From: Micractinium sp. NFX-FRZ
Taxonomy: Eukaryota; Chlorophyta; Trebouxiophyceae; Chlorellales; Chlorellaceae
NCBI GenBank assembly: GCA_029339195.1
Contig: JAPTJF010000270.1
Coordinates: forward strand, 1-64,000
Length of the DNA stretch: 64,000 nucleotides
Direction: 5' to 3'
Shown piece after piece: positions 10,268-23,310 of the stretch (its first letter is position 1; each line of letters opens with the position of its first letter). The translations under genes were made by a program, and so were the position numbers. The notes under the pieces are model-generated. The model was not told where the DNA came from. It did no database searches and worked only from the letters and a program-made list of their open reading frames with translations.

Positions 10268-12706
10268 ATGATGGATCGATACCAGGCGCGCTGCCTTTGC
10301 CGAGAAACCCCGGCGCGGCGTGCGAGTGTGGGGCCTCCCCAAAGGTTGCAAGTTCTAGCAAGCTGTGTGCACTTGCGAAGATGGGCGATGGATCAGATAG
10401 GCGAAGACTGCGTGCATGTGGGTGCTGCAGGCCAGCGCAGCAGACCACAGCCCATGAGCTCTGCAGCCCCAGGCGCTGCCGTCGCTGTTCCCCGTGGATA
10501 CTGCCGTCTCGGAGGGGCTGCCGACCGCCTTGCACCTGTGCCACCTGCCCCGCGCTGTTCCCAGCTGCGCCTTTCCTGTGGCGCCCCCTGGCTCCCTCTG
10601 GGCCGCCTGGCACGCGCAAATGTACAGCAAAGTGAGTGGGTAGCGGGCACAGAGCCTACATCGCCTCAAACAAGTGTGCTGCCGCTCCACCGCCGCCGCT
10701 CTGCTGCCGCCACCGCCCCTGCAGGAGCAGCAGGTGTGGGAGGAGCGCCTGGCGGCGCTGCAGGCCAAACAACGCAGCCAGCCGCACTTATACAGGTAGG
10801 CTGGTGTGTCTGTTGCACACCGCAATACTTTGCATGGAAGCAGTCCTTCTCCAAAACCCCTGCCGCCCCCTGCTCGCCTCCCTACTCGCCTCCTGCCTCC
10901 CCGTTTGTGCAGATGGGCTGGCCCGCAGTCTGTGCCAGCCTACATCCCCGCCTATATGCCAAGCTTTGCCAGCACCCAGAACCCAGCTGCACCGGATGAA
11001 AGCCAAGGGCAGGCCGAGCAGCTATCAAACACGGCGCTTGCGGCACCCCTCACGTCGGCTTTGGAACCGCCCGCCCCTGCCGCTGCCACTGCCGATGCCA
11101 TTGTGTCGGCAGCACAGGTTGAGGCGCTCAAACTGCAGGTGGCGCAGCTGAGGCGAGCCAATCTGAACCTGCAGCAGCAGCTGGCCGGCGCGGCGGCAGA
11201 GCGTGCAGCGGCAGCCAAGCAGCGAGCGCTGCAGCAGCTGGCGACGCTGCAGGTTGCGGCCCCGCCTGCCTCGCCAGCCAAGCTGAGAAATGCTGCCGGC
11301 GCTGCGGCTGTGGCAGCGCTGCAGCAGGATCTGGGGGTGGAGCTGCCAGCAGATGCTGAGGCAGTACCGCTGCTGTACCTGCAGCAGCTGCACGCCACCT
11401 ACCAGCGCCGCTTGGCGGAGCTGCAGGAGCAGCATGCCGACGCGTTGCAGCATCGGGCGGCGGAGACAGAGGCGCAGCTGCACCGCCAGGTAGGCAAGTG
11501 CAAGGCGGGCCTCTGAGTTGGCTACTCAAGAGTGCAGGGCGCTGCGCACAGCACTGTAGCTGCGCATGCAACCTGCAACCTTGCTCGCCCTCCCCTGCAG
11601 GCGGAGCAGCACAACCAAGAAGTGCAGCTGCTGACAGAGGGGCTGCAGGACCCGGCGCGAGAGGCGGAGGTACAGCTCCTGCGGGACGACTGCAAGTACC
11701 TCAAAGTGAGCGGGCGGCACATGTGGCCCTGGGCTTCTGGAGGTGCTTCGCCCTGGTGTCCCTGGGCTTAGGGATTCAGATAGCAGCAGGCTTGCCTCTT
11801 GCTTGCCCGACTGGTTGGCCGCCTGCCTTTCTGGCAGCCTGCACCACGAGTTGCCCGCCTGCCTGCCTGCCCGCCCGCCTCCCTGCCGCTGCGACTCCTC
11901 ACCAGCTCGCTGCAAAGCACCTGCCTTCGCCTTGAATGCAGCGCGCCTCACTCCACGCTGCTCCACCCATGCATGTTAAACTGCAGGACAAGGTGCAGCA
12001 GCTGGGCGCCGAGTATGGGCGGCGGGTGCAGGTGGCGGCCGCTGAGGCACGGCTGACGGCGCAGCGCGAGGCGGCCGGGCAGCGGCGGCAGTGGGAAGCA
12101 GCAGCAGCGGCGGAGCAGCAAGCCAGCGAGCAGCAGCAGGCACGGGCGCAGGCAGCGGCGGAAGCGGCAGCGGCGGCGGCAGAGGATGCCACCGCGCTGG
12201 AGCGGGCACGGCATGCCGCCGAGCTTGCCCGCCTGCGGGAGCAGCACACCGCAGAGGTGGGCCGCCTGCGTGCCGAGTCTGCAGCCGCTCTGGAGCAGCG
12301 CGAGGCGCAGTATGCCCAGCTGCTGGGTGAGCTGCGCACGCTGCGGGCCAGCATGAGCGCAGCGCCCAGCAGGGCGGGCACACGGCAGGACGTGGAGCGG
12401 CCTGCCGCCCCAGCCGGCAGGTGGGAGGCAGGCGCTGCTGCGCAGTGCCTGGATGGCTGGCCAGCAGGCATAGGGCACCAGCAGCCAGAGCAGCCACAGC
12501 AGCTGCAGCAGCAGCGCAGCCCTGCGCCGGCGCCGGGCCAGCTGATGGAGCTGTGGTCTGATGAGGATGAGGAGCAGCCTCGCCACGGCAGGCTGCTGCA
12601 GCAGGCGCCAACAATGGGTGCTGGCTGGGAGGAGCCGCGACATGCGCCAGAGCTGCTGCAGCGCATGAAGGCAGCACTGCAGGCTGGCAAGGGTTGCGGG
12701 CGCTGA
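10268..12706 (+). CDS. Long coiled-coil protein of unknown function
   Basis: Supported exons: one ending at 10631 (frame LPSLFPVDTAVSEGLPTAL), then 10725-10795, 10913-11489, 11601-11705, 11987-12706 (stop). The junctions keep frame, for example TAC AG|A TGG giving HLYRWAGPQSVPAYIPAYMP. The start is unresolved: an in-frame stop lies at 10455, so at least one more 5' exon is needed. ATG 10268 is one candidate. From about 11100 to 12400 the protein is a continuous Gln/Ala/Glu-rich heptad-like coiled coil (VEALKLQVAQLRRANLNLQQ; AAALEQREAQYAQLLGEL). An acidic patch LWSDEDEEQPRHG lies near the C-terminus. I do not recognise the family; a centrosomal, ciliary or cytoskeletal scaffold is possible but unproven. 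The 3' end converges on PRP17. Confidence 0.6.
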
Positions 12707-13020
12707 GAGCAGCAGCATGCGTCAGGCATCCACATACACACCCTCTCTGCTTGTGCAACTCTGTGTTCTGATGTTTGCAGCTGTTGCAAGATGTGTGAAA
12801 ATGTCATGGTTGAGCCAAAGGGCAGTCAGCAAAGGAGGGTGCAGCAGCAGCAGCATTGATGAGAGTCGAGCAAACAAGAAAGACGGACACACGAAAAGGA
12901 GACAGCAGAAGGGAAGGCAAGCCGGCATATCGCCAGTGCATGCATAACAACAGGTGAACAACTGCACAAGGCTCCACGCACAGCGGTTGCTGGCCTGGCG
13001 GCACCGCTGCGGTGGCTGGC
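12707..13020. other. Convergent intergenic region
   Basis: These 314 bp lie between the stops of the coiled-coil gene (+) and PRP17 (-). They hold both 3' UTRs. No open frame, repeat or RNA gene was recognised. Confidence 0.5.
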
Positions 13021-16000
13021 TCAGTCCCAATACTTGATGAGACCGTCCCACGAGCAGGTGGCCACCTGCACGCAGCGCAGGAGATGCAAGGGCGCTTGTA
13101 TTGGTGGGGTACATGGGCCAGTCAACGGCACAGCCGCTGCATGCAAGGCTCAGTTCTGCCTACTGAGTGTCTTTTTGAGTGCGGAGTTGTGCAGGGGTTT
13201 GCCTGCGGGAGTGGCGGCGAGTGGTGTGGGCAGCGTGGTGCACAGTGCTCGCCAGAAAAAGACACTCAGCATGTGCTTTCCCGGACGGTCACACATCCGG
13301 GCCAGGACCCACCTTGCTCGTCTCCAGAGGGTGCCACTCGCAGCCGATGAGCACCTGGTCGTGGCACTTCATGCTGCGCACAATCTGCCGGGAGCAGGAG
13401 CGGGTAGGGAGCAACATCGGAGGGTAACATGTGAGCGGAGCGCCTTGGCATAACTCCTGCCTTCATGAAGTTGCCCATTGCACTTTGCTTCTTCATCTGC
13501 AGTCTGCCTGCCCCTCGACTGCACCCAAGCAATGCAACCTGAGCAGCAGACGCCTCCCCCACTCCTCTCCCGCCCTGCCCACCTTTGTTGTCTTCCAGTC
13601 CCACACAAACAGCTTGCCCTCGCTGTCTCCACTCATGACGAACCGGCTGTCCCAGCTGAAACCAACTTGGCAGGCGTAGCCTGCAGATGCGAAGCAGACG
13701 AGGGCGTGAAGACGAATTTAGCAGCCAATGCCTGCAAGCTGCAAAAGAGTGTGACGGCTGGGAGCCCTCGGTCCGCGGCATGCCCAAACCCCGCCCTCCC
13801 AACCAGCTGACACCACCCGGTATGCCCACCCAGCCGGCTGCATTAACCCACCCCCTTGCCCACCCCACCCACCCGCGGTGACGTGCCCCTTGAACGTCTT
13901 CTTCTTGTTGGGCTTCAGCCGGTCGGCGCTGTACGTCACGACTGCACACAGGAAGGGGAGCGGGGCGCAGGCAGCAGCTGGTGGGCGCGGCAGGGGTGGA
14001 GGCATGCGCATACGGGTGCTGCGCTTGTGCGGGGGCAGTGGCAGCCAGCGGAACTTGCCACAGCAGGCGGGGGATATAGAATTGCAGCGTGCAGGTGGCC
14101 AGGGGGGGGGGGGGGGGCGCTAACCGCGCCACCCTTCCGGCTGGGGGCCTGCCCCTGCCCACCCCTCAACCACTCAAGCGGGAGCAGGTGCTCAAGGCAG
14201 TGCACCCATTGGTGCTGCCCCCGACAGGCAGCCACGCAGTCCACTCACTCACTCTGGTTGTCCGCCGACTGGCCGACCCACCACTTGTCGTTGGGGCTGG
14301 TGGCGGCGTAGCTGATGGCGTGCATGGCGGGGTCTGAGGGGTGGGAGGGAGTGGGCAGAGCGCCATTTGATGGGCAATGACAGGAGCAGGGAGGGGAACG
14401 CTGGGCAGCCCTGAGGAGTGCGCTCACTGGTCTGCCCCCAAGCAGAGCACAGTGCCAGACAGCACAGAGTGCACAGCACTCAGCCCACCCACTCTCCGCC
14501 CTGCCCCGCCCCTGCGCCTCACCTGCGATGTACTTGGCCTGCGCCTGGATGCCGTACTCCCACATGCGGATGGTCTTGTCATCTGCAGGGGTGGTGGGAG
14601 GGTGAGGCCAGGGAGGATGAGGGGAGGGGAGTTTGAGGGCCCTGCAACACGCAGGTGGGTGGCTGAGGCTGGTGAGGCCGCCCAGGCCGCAAAAGGAGCA
14701 TTCGAGGGAGTCAAAGGTTGCTCGTAATGCTAGAACATCAGGCCCCACTAGCTGGCCTTGACACACAGACAGACTCGCCCAGATCTGTGTTGCTGAACTG
14801 CACGCCCACCGCACCGCTCAACCCCCCGGCCCCCCACCCCCCAACGCTCGGCACCTGATGTGGACACAAAGCGCCGGTTCTGGTCGATGAAGGTGACAGT
14901 GTTGACGGCGGCCAGATGGTAGTCGTACACCTGCAGTGAGAGAGGGGGAGATGCGCCAGGATGAGGGATGGTGTAGCGGCCAGGCTGTGCAATGGCCCTC
15001 TTTGCACCACGCCCCAGCTCCGCAGCTTGACCAGTCACCTTCCTCACGCACTGCTGCACCCCTGCCACTCATTTGCATCACATCCGTTGCAGCCGCCCAC
15101 CAAAAGCCCTGCATCACATCCCCTGCAGCCGTGCCACCCACAGCGCCGCATCACACCCCTCTGCAGCCGTGCCAGCCCAGCTCAGCCGCCGCGCCCCCTC
15201 ACCTGCACCATGTCCCCCGTGTTGAGGTCCCACTGCATGATCTTCTTCTCCTGGGTGCCCGCCAACACCACGTGCTGCGGGGCAGAAGGGAGGGGAGGGA
15301 ACGCAGGCAGGGGGCAGGCGGAGAGGTGAGAGGGCGAGGAGGGGGGACGCACGGCGCAAATTGCTGGTGCTGCGCCCTGCAGCGATTGAGGGAAGGGGAG
15401 CACACTGCATGCGCACCCACCTCCCTACGGCGCTGGCAACCTCTGCTCTCTCCCCGCGAGCCCTCCGCAAGCGCAGCCCCACCTGCTCCTCCGGGTGCAG
15501 CCGCACGCAGTACGACATCTTGCCATCCGCCACCGTGCTGCGGGGGGAAGGCAGTGCGGGGCGGGGCGGAGCAATAGGAAGGAGGTGCAGCACAGCCAGC
15601 TTAGCCTCGGCAAGCCAGCCAACCATTTGACCAGCGCACCCCTCCCCGGCGCTGTGGTACACGAGCACACCCTGGACTCCCCCTGATCCACCCCCGTAAC
15701 AGCGCTCACTTGATGATGGCGCCCGTCTCGGTGTCCCAGTAGCGGATCTTCTTGTCGTACCCGGTGGACACAAAGCGGCGGCCGTCGTTGGAGAACCAAA
15801 TGTCCTTGACGCCCTGCCGGGGCGGGGGGGTGGGTGGGTGGGTACAGTGGGCAGCAGCAGCTTGTTGTTGTCGTCCAGCGTGTGGGGTGCGTCAACGGCA
15901 AACAATAGATCCTCGACGCCCGGCAGCAGAGGGGCCAGAAGGCCATGTACAGGCGACATGCTGTATCCCGCCCTGCGCATTGCCCCGCCCCTGCCCGCCC

Positions 16001-18796
16001 TCACCTTTGTGTGCCCCGTGTACGTCCGCCTGCACTTCTGGTCCCCCGACACATCCCAGATCTTGATGGCGCCGTCCAGGCCCGCAGACAGCAGCAGGTG
16101 GCCGGTGTTGGGGAAGAAGCTGCAGGCAAGGAGGGCAGCAGGCAGGGTGGTGATGGTCAGAGGCAGCGGGGGCAGTGGCGGGGTGACGGGGCTAAGGGGC
16201 CCGAGGGGAGGGTGGAAGGCAGATGCGCGGCGGTGTACCAGGCCAAGGCAGTTACTCCAGCAACGGGGTTACCCATTCCATTGCAGCAGGGGTGTCCCAA
16301 GCGCCGGCAGCCCAGCCACGCAAACCGGGACCCCACTGCATCCAGGCCCACCCTGCCCCACGCACCCCCGACCAACCCGCCGCCCTCCAACACCCCCACC
16401 CCCCTCCCTGAGCCTCGCGCTCCTTGCACCCACCGTATCGAGTTGACCCCCTTGGTGTGCCCGCTCCACGTGTGGACGTGGCGCTTGGGCAGGAAGCAGA
16501 GCTCGGCGTCCCGCCGGGAGCGGTCCTTGGGCACCTCCACCCAGCTGCGGCCTGCAGGAGGGGGCGGGCAGATGAGGCGAGGGGCGCAGCGCTGAGCTTG
16601 GGTGGGCAGCAGAGAGGAGCCAGGAGAGGGGCTGAGGGCACCGGCAGCCAGCAGCAGCGTGCGGAGGAAGATGAGGTGGGGCAAGAGAGGGGAGAGTGGA
16701 GCAGCAAGTGGGCAGCTGGGGAGGGACGCAGGCGGCACGGAAGTGGATGTGGGCGCAGGGAGGTAGGACGAACGACAGGGGCGACACGCATGGATGCCTG
16801 GCCTGCCACTTCAGTCCAGCTGCCACACCTGAGCAGCCAGGTGCAGCATCCGTGCAGCAAGTTCACCCTGCACACATCTCATCCACTCCCACACCCCACC
16901 TGCTCCACTGGCAGTCTGTTGCCTCCTTGCACAGGAACACACGCTGTTATGCTGCCCGCCCACACTCAAGCCACACAGCTATCCATCTGCACCCCACCCG
17001 CACCAACCAGCCGACCTTGGCCACCCAGTCTCTCAACCATCCACCCCCAGTACGCACCCCGCCCTCACCCCTGGACTGCACCCAGGCCCTCTTAGACCCA
17101 CGCCACCGCCCCACTCCCCGCACCCGACCCGCCGCCGCCACCCACCCTGGTAATCCGTCTCCGCCTTGCCGTGGAACACCGTGGTGCCGGCAGCAGCAGC
17201 CGCGTCTGCCGCCGATGCTCCCGGGTCCTTGCCCGACCGCTCCGCCTTCTCCGCGTTGAACTGCAGGGGCGGTGAGGGTGTGCGGTGCAGCAGATGGGAA
17301 AGGTGAGGCATGCACATGGACAGCAGGTGTAGGCAGGGGTCGCAACCCCACCCCAGGCGCCCACCCTGCACCCCCCACCTTGTCCATGTACTCCTTCTGC
17401 TCCTCCGTCAGCGTCACCGCCTCCGCCTCCTTCTCAGCCCAGGGCTGCCGCGAGCGCAGCGTGAAGGGCTGGCTGGGGTCAAACGCCGCCGCCGCGCGCG
17501 CCGTCTTGTCTGTCTTCTGCCGCTTGGCCTGCCCGCCGCCGCCGCCGCCGCCGCCGCCGTCTGAGGGCAGGAATGACTCGCTGCCCCCGGCCACCAGGTC
17601 TCGGTGCTTCACCACCCGCGTGCCCGTGGGGTCGGCAGCAAAGCCCTTGCTGCACGCAGCACCGGTGCAGGAATGGGAAAGGAGGGAGTGAGGGCGGCGC
17701 GACGGCATTGCAGGGCGCTGCGGCGACACGGCCTGCGGACATCCCTGCCCCAGCTGCCCAGAGCTTGTAGGACGCGGCTGCTCTCTTGGCCAGCACCGCC
17801 TGCATCCAAGCTGCCGTGTTCAGCCCACGTGTACCGCCACGTGCCGTCCACCTGTGGAACTGGTTGTACTGCTCGTCAAAAGAGTAGCTGCTGAGGTTGG
17901 CGTCCTCCACATGCCCCGCACGGTGGTTGCGCATGCCTGTGAAAATGAGTGGGGTGGCAGGCGGGTGGGCAGGCAGTGTGTGTCTGCATGCGTCTGCATG
18001 CGTGTGCACCATCTGCCACAATGGTGCACATGTCCCGCGACACCTGGCATGTGCTGTCACAGGCACATGCACTGCGCCCAGCCCCGCTATTGCCGTGACA
18101 CCGCTGGCAGCCACCCTACCCAGGCACCATCTACATGCACACACGTCTGCACACCCGCCCGCTCCCTCATTTGCCCTCACCCGACAGCAAATCCTTCTGG
18201 TTGTGATGCAGCGGCCCCACAACCGGTGCGTGCATCTGCTCAACCGGCAGGTTGTACATCACTTTGCGCGCGGCCGCCGCTGCAGGGGGTGGGCGGGCAG
18301 GCAGGGCAGGTAAGGCAGGGCTAGGAGCGGACACAACAGCATGGCAGCAGGTGCGTTGGGGCGGGCGCACGGCTGTGCCGGGATGGGCGGCTAACCAATT
18401 GGGGGCAGAGCTTCTCACAGTAACATCACACACCCAGCGGCGGCGAAGTCGCTTTGTGTGGCGCGCACATCGAGACACGAGGCGGCGGCAGGCGGGCACT
18501 GGCGGCAGGCAGCAGAGCACTCACACTGCAGGTGCAGCGCCTGCTGCACAGGCACTGCGGAGTTGCCAACCAGCTGCAGGCCCGCTGTCTCCACCTCTGG
18601 CGCGGCCGACACGCTCAGAGCGAGAAGCTTGGGCTGCTCCTCGGGCCCCGACTCTTCGCCGCTGCAAAGGGAGGTAAACGTTCGTTGGATAGCGGCAACG
18701 TGCTCAACTCCAGAGCCAGAAAATGTCTCACCGCTGCGCAACAAGCAATCGCCCGCAAAGAGCGCACCTGTCTGCATAGCCGGCTAGTAGATCCAT
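13021..18796 (-). CDS. CDC40: Pre-mRNA-processing factor 17 (PRP17/CDC40), WD40 splicing factor
   Basis: 18 exons: 18796-18768, 18661-18525, 18279-18181, 17936-17852, 17649-17379, 17260-17146, 16551-16434, 16119-16005, 15813-15710, 15537-15483, 15274-15203, 14930-14855, 14582-14523, 14333-14253, 13941-13873, 13680-13583, 13384-13313, 13065-13021; 566 aa. PRP17 acts in the second catalytic step of splicing in the nucleus. The N-terminus [15 protein letters not shown], then [20 protein letters not shown] and FDEQYNQFH, match plant PRP17. A seven-bladed WD40 domain fills about residues 246-566, starting at [10 protein letters not shown] and including [32 protein letters not shown] and the terminal [12 protein letters not shown] nine-Gly run is encoded near 17540-17565. 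The tiny 29-nt first exon decides the start; an upstream Met at 19084 was rejected on phase. Confidence 0.93.
14102..14117 (+). repeat. Poly-G tract (about 16 G)
   Basis: An uninterrupted run of G on the plus strand lies in the PRP17 intron between exons 14333-14253 and 13941-13873. It may form a G-quadruplex or hide an assembly length error. Confidence 0.8.
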
Positions 18797-19943
18797 GTCT
18801 GACAACGATGGCGGGGTGCAACGAGGCCGGACACAAGCAGGGAAGTGTCACGATGTGATGGGAGCCCCCGCAAGTCGGAAATGGGCTCAACGCCGATATT
18901 GCGCTAGAAAGTTTTGCGGCGCACAGCTAAAGTCGCAAAGACAGGAAGGCCGCAGCTCACCGGATGGCTCGGAATGCTGCCGCCAGCGTGGCGCCCCACC
19001 GCCACCTCGCCGGGCCGGGCGTCGGCTCCGCCGCTGCTTGCCAAAGGTGGAGGCCTCAGCTGCAGGCACAGCTACTCCAGACATTGTGCACTAAGATGGA
19101 TTGGCATACGTGCCCAAATGCGGCATGCTGCCTGATGAGGAGCGTTGTGCTCCAGTTACAATACTCTGCCCATCAGGGTGCCTGCTGCAACACGCCGACC
19201 AGCAGGCTCCGCATGCGCTAGCGCCCGTATGATGGGCACCCCAAAATCCTGAAACTCACCCGGCTGGGAAAGCTGATGCATGCATGGCCGCCTCGCAGCG
19301 CAAGAAGACAAGAGTGCCTGCAGGGGCATGAATGGGGCAAGCAGGCAACCCATTATTTCACCATCTGTGCGAATCCCGTTGTGGCATCCGGAGTGAGCAG
19401 TAGAATGAGCGCACATGCATGTGATGGACTGCAGCACGGTTAGCAGGTAGGGATACAGGACGTCCATCAATCTTTGCATGGGGCGAGGGAGAGACCCTCA
19501 GCACGGCAAAGAGATGCCCCCGACTTGGACCTTTAAGTACACATCAATCGTATGCCAGCTGCACATCCGGATCAAACTTCACCTATCTCCTGGCATATTG
19601 GTGGCAGCGCTGCTGCCAGCGCTGCAAGTGCCGCCGCAGCGCATGTGTGAGCACCCGCACGCGTTGTGCCCACGCCCAGTGCGACTCTCGAGCGCATGCA
19701 TATGCATTCTAGAGACATGCGTGTGAGGCATCAGTGCGTCAATGAGAAGCCCTGACAGCTGGAGTACCTCCATGTGCCGCCAACCAGTGCGCACGCCACA
19801 GCTGCACCATGCAATCAAGCACCGCACCAGGCTGTCCTGCCGGGCGGCGCCCAGCAGCATGCCCAGCACGCACTCGGGGTTTGGATGTAGCGGCGCCGAC
19901 ATGCCAAACTGCCGCCATTTGCAGCACCCAAGCTGCCACTAGA
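18797..19943. other. Divergent intergenic region, 1.1 kb
   Basis: This separates the starts of PRP17 (-) and the Ala/Gln-rich gene (+). Several minus-strand frames of 65-108 codons occur (19156-19479, 19579-19902). They have no recognised domain and no convincing splice partners, so I leave the region uncalled. It presumably contains both promoters. Confidence 0.4.
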
Positions 19944-22639
19944 ATGTCGCTGGCACATAACCGGTTTGCCGCGCTACTAGGCTCGTCCGAGCTGAACGAG
20001 CCGGGCTCTCGGAGCGCAAAGAAGAAGGAGCGGGCGGCAGATTACGTCGACAGGTGCTTGATTACTGGGCGCGCGCGCGGCAAGCAAGCAAGCAAAGGCA
20101 GCTGCAGTGCCGGCGCGACAGCGGCAGCCAAAAGGCCGCACCAAGCGCCCGCTTGCACCTCAGCGCGCTGCCCCCGTCTGCTGCTCAGCTGCACCTGCAG
20201 GTCCGGTACCCCTCTCCCTGGCGCAGCGCAATATGCACCCCAAACACCCGGGCAGCTTGGCCTGCAGCAGCACAGCCAGCAGCAGCTTGCGGCGGGAGGC
20301 GGCTTAGAGGGGCCTTGCGGTGCCCCACCGGGGCACACCTTGGCCGAGCCGCAGGCAGAGCGGCCTGAGTACACTCTGGCTCTGACAGGCGATAACCTGC
20401 TGGTTGCCCTGGAGCCAGGCAGCGGGCTCCGGCTGGCGTGTTTCACAGTCAGCGGCGCGGAGCAGGCAGTGGAGCCGGGTTTCTTACAGCTGGTGCATGC
20501 AGAGGTGCGGCGGGTGCTGGGCACGCAGCAACCGCAGGGGGAGCAGCAGCAGCCAGGCAGCGAGCCAGGAGGCCAGCAGCAGCACGATCTGGGTGCCTGG
20601 CAGCAGGAGCAGCAGCAGGAGCGGGGCGCATGGTGGGGCACTGCTGATGCTAGCAAGCCCGAGAGTGTGGGTGGCAGCGGCGATGAGGACGATGAGGTCA
20701 CTGAGTTGCTCGCAATGATGCTGGGCAGCAGTGCCAGCTGCAATGCAGCAACAGCAGCAGCGGCAGCGCCGGCGGGTGCCAGGCAATCGGCACCACCATT
20801 ACTGGTGGCACCAGCGGCAGCTGTGCATCGTGCAGCCTGTGTGAGTGTGGCAGATGGGGATTGGCACTTGGCGGCGGCGCTGCAGGAGGAAGAGGATGCG
20901 CGGGCTGCGGCTGCAGAGGCTGCAGCGGAGGCAGCAAGCTTGGAGGCAGCAGAGGCAGATGCAGCAGCGGCAGCACAGGCGCCTGACGACTGGGAGGTGG
21001 CACTGCGGTGGCAGGAGGCAGATGATGCAGCCATGGCTGCAGCTCTGGCGGCTGAGGAGCAGGCAGCAGCAGGGCAAGCGGCCGCCGCAGCCAGCAGCGG
21101 TTTCTGGGCGCAGCTGCGCTCGGAGGGCACGCCGCGTGCGGGCGCGCTGGGCGCAGGCGGCAGCAGTAGCGTGGGCGCTGTGGCAGCCCCGCCCGACTTC
21201 CCCAGCCTGCAGGCAGCTGGCGGCGGCAGTCGCAGCAGCAGCTTGGCGAGCGTGGAGCGCACACGTGAGGAGCTGGTGAGGCAGCACCGCTCCATCAAGC
21301 AGTCGGCTGTGGAACGTGGCACTGGGGTGCGCCTCCTGCACCGCTCCGGCTTCAGCCCGGATGGCAGCCCGGCGCTGAGGGCGCGCCTGCCGGGCGGAGA
21401 GGGCGGGGGGGCCGGGGCGCCGCCTCCCCTGCAGCTGGAGGGCGGGCTGCGCTTCCTGGAAGACGACCTGGACATACAGCTCCTGCTGCGGGTGAGGCGC
21501 AGCTGACGGTGAATGAGGGATGTACTGCTGGTCTTAGCGACGGGGGCAGGACTGGCAGCGGGTGGTGGGCTTGGAGCATCTTCTGCGGCTGATTGGGTGG
21601 GCGGGAGGGTAAGAGATGCGGCATGGTGAAGAGCCGGCGTGCCGGGAGCAGGGTGTGCAATTGTGGCACAGGGCACTCTGGCGCTGCTGCGGATGGTTGG
21701 GTGGGTGGGTGGGCGGTGGAGACGCGCCAAGTGGGCTGGCATTGCCGGTGCACAGGGTGGGCAGGAGGGAGGGTGGGGCAAGTATGACGTAAGCTGTGGA
21801 TGGGTGGGAGGGTGGGAGAATGGCAGGGTAGGAGTGGGCGGGCAGGCGGGAAAGCAGGGGGGCAGCTGAAGCTTAGGAGGAAGGCAGACTGGGTGGGTGG
21901 GCAGGCGGGCTCCTGTGAGCAGGCAGTTGGTGTGCAGGGGAGATGGTGGGACGATGGCCCAACAGCCATTGCCGCACAGCCACTTTCACTTGAGGCTACG
22001 CGGGAGCTGCCACCTTACCCTGCACCTCCTCATCCCTTTGCTGCTTGCAGGACGACGGCGTGACGGCAGCGGCACGAGCGGCGGCTGCCAGCTATGCTGA
22101 GCAGGCAGAGGCCAGCGAGGGGGGCAGGGGGCCAGCTGCCTCTGCCGACGCAATGCGTGCAATGATCGATGCAGCATCACGCAGGGAGGCGGCGGCAGCG
22201 GCAGGCATGACCCTCCCGGGATCTGCAGCAGGCGGCGGCAGCGGCGCAGCGCCACCCTCGGCAGGCTGCAGTCGGCCGGGGTCTGCAGGCTCTGGAGGCG
22301 CTGGGGAGGCGGGAGAAGCAGTCGCCCCGGTAGCAGCAGCGTCCGCTGTGGAGCCTGTCGACACCAAGAGCCTCCGCCGGCTGTTGGAAGACATGCGGAG
22401 GCGGGGCTGGCAGCTGATGGTGTGTGGGCCAGGGGGGAGGGCAGGTGCCTGGTCGGCGGTGGAGGGAGGCAGGTGGTGGGTGCAGCGCAGCGCAAATGGC
22501 GGCTGCAGCGCCAAGAGCGGCTGCAGGTGGCGAGAGGGGAAAGGCGCACCGGGCCGCGTTGGCAGCCCTGCTCACGCGGCTGCCAGGTTGGCTGCCTTGG
22601 CTGTGGCAGCTGCAGGGTATTGGCATGCAGTCTGCCCCA

Positions 22640-22683
<44 letters not shown>

Positions 22684-23274
22684 CTGCTCGACCAGGCGCC
22701 AGTGTCCTCCGTGCTGCCGTCCACACACCCGCATGCTGCCATGCCGCAGGGCTGCGCCGGCGGGGGCCACGTGCGCTGCGAGCGCGTGTTCTCAGACCTG
22801 CCGGGATTCAAGCAAGTCTACTTCCTGGCCTCCACACCCTCTGGTGAGGGAGCAAGGGTTGGCAAGGAGGCTTCCCTTGTGCAGTGAGACGACATGGTGC
22901 ATGGCAGCTGCGGTGGCGGCACTGCTCATCATCAACGCATCCCTGCTGCGCCCTCCCACCCACCCGCACTGCACCGTTGGGCCTCCCATCTACACCGCGC
23001 CCATCCTGAACCCTCCGCTTGCAGCCTGCCACCCACACTCCGCCCACCCTGCGCTCTGCGCCCGCAGCTCGCCACCCACACACTGCGCTCCCTCTGCGCC
23101 CCACTGACCTCGACCCCACCGCCGGCAGCCTGCCGTCCACTCTGAATTCGCCCCCCTCTCCCTGCGCGCCACTGACCCGCATTGTTGCCTGCCCTGCCCT
23201 GTAGACGTCAACTATATATGGAACGTGGCTGCAGCCGTGAAACGATTTGACCGGGAGGCAGAGGATCGCCGATC

Positions 23275-23310
<36 letters not shown>

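Noticed and set aside
10010..10999. 329-codon plus frame over the 5' part of the coiled-coil gene
   Set aside because: Its sequence is compositionally unlike the rest, and the downstream exons join another frame.
11899..12807. 302-codon minus-strand Ser/Ala/Cys-rich frame
   Set aside because: It is antisense to the coiled-coil exon 11987-12706, which has splice-consistent neighbours and heptad structure.
18887..19084. Minus-strand Met frame (MSGVAVPAAEAST) as the PRP17 N-terminus
   Set aside because: It cannot join exon 18661-18525 in phase, whereas the short exon at 18796-18768 (MDLLAGYAD) matches plant PRP17 and joins with AG|C.
19156..19902. Two minus-strand open frames of about 107 codons each
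   Set aside because: No recognisable domain, no coherent splice pairing, and they lie in the divergent promoter region; random frames of this length are common in this GC-rich DNA.
20042..21781. 579-codon minus-strand open frame
   Set aside because: It is the antisense shadow of the Ala/Gln-rich exon; high GC and low-complexity Ala codons keep the reverse frame open.
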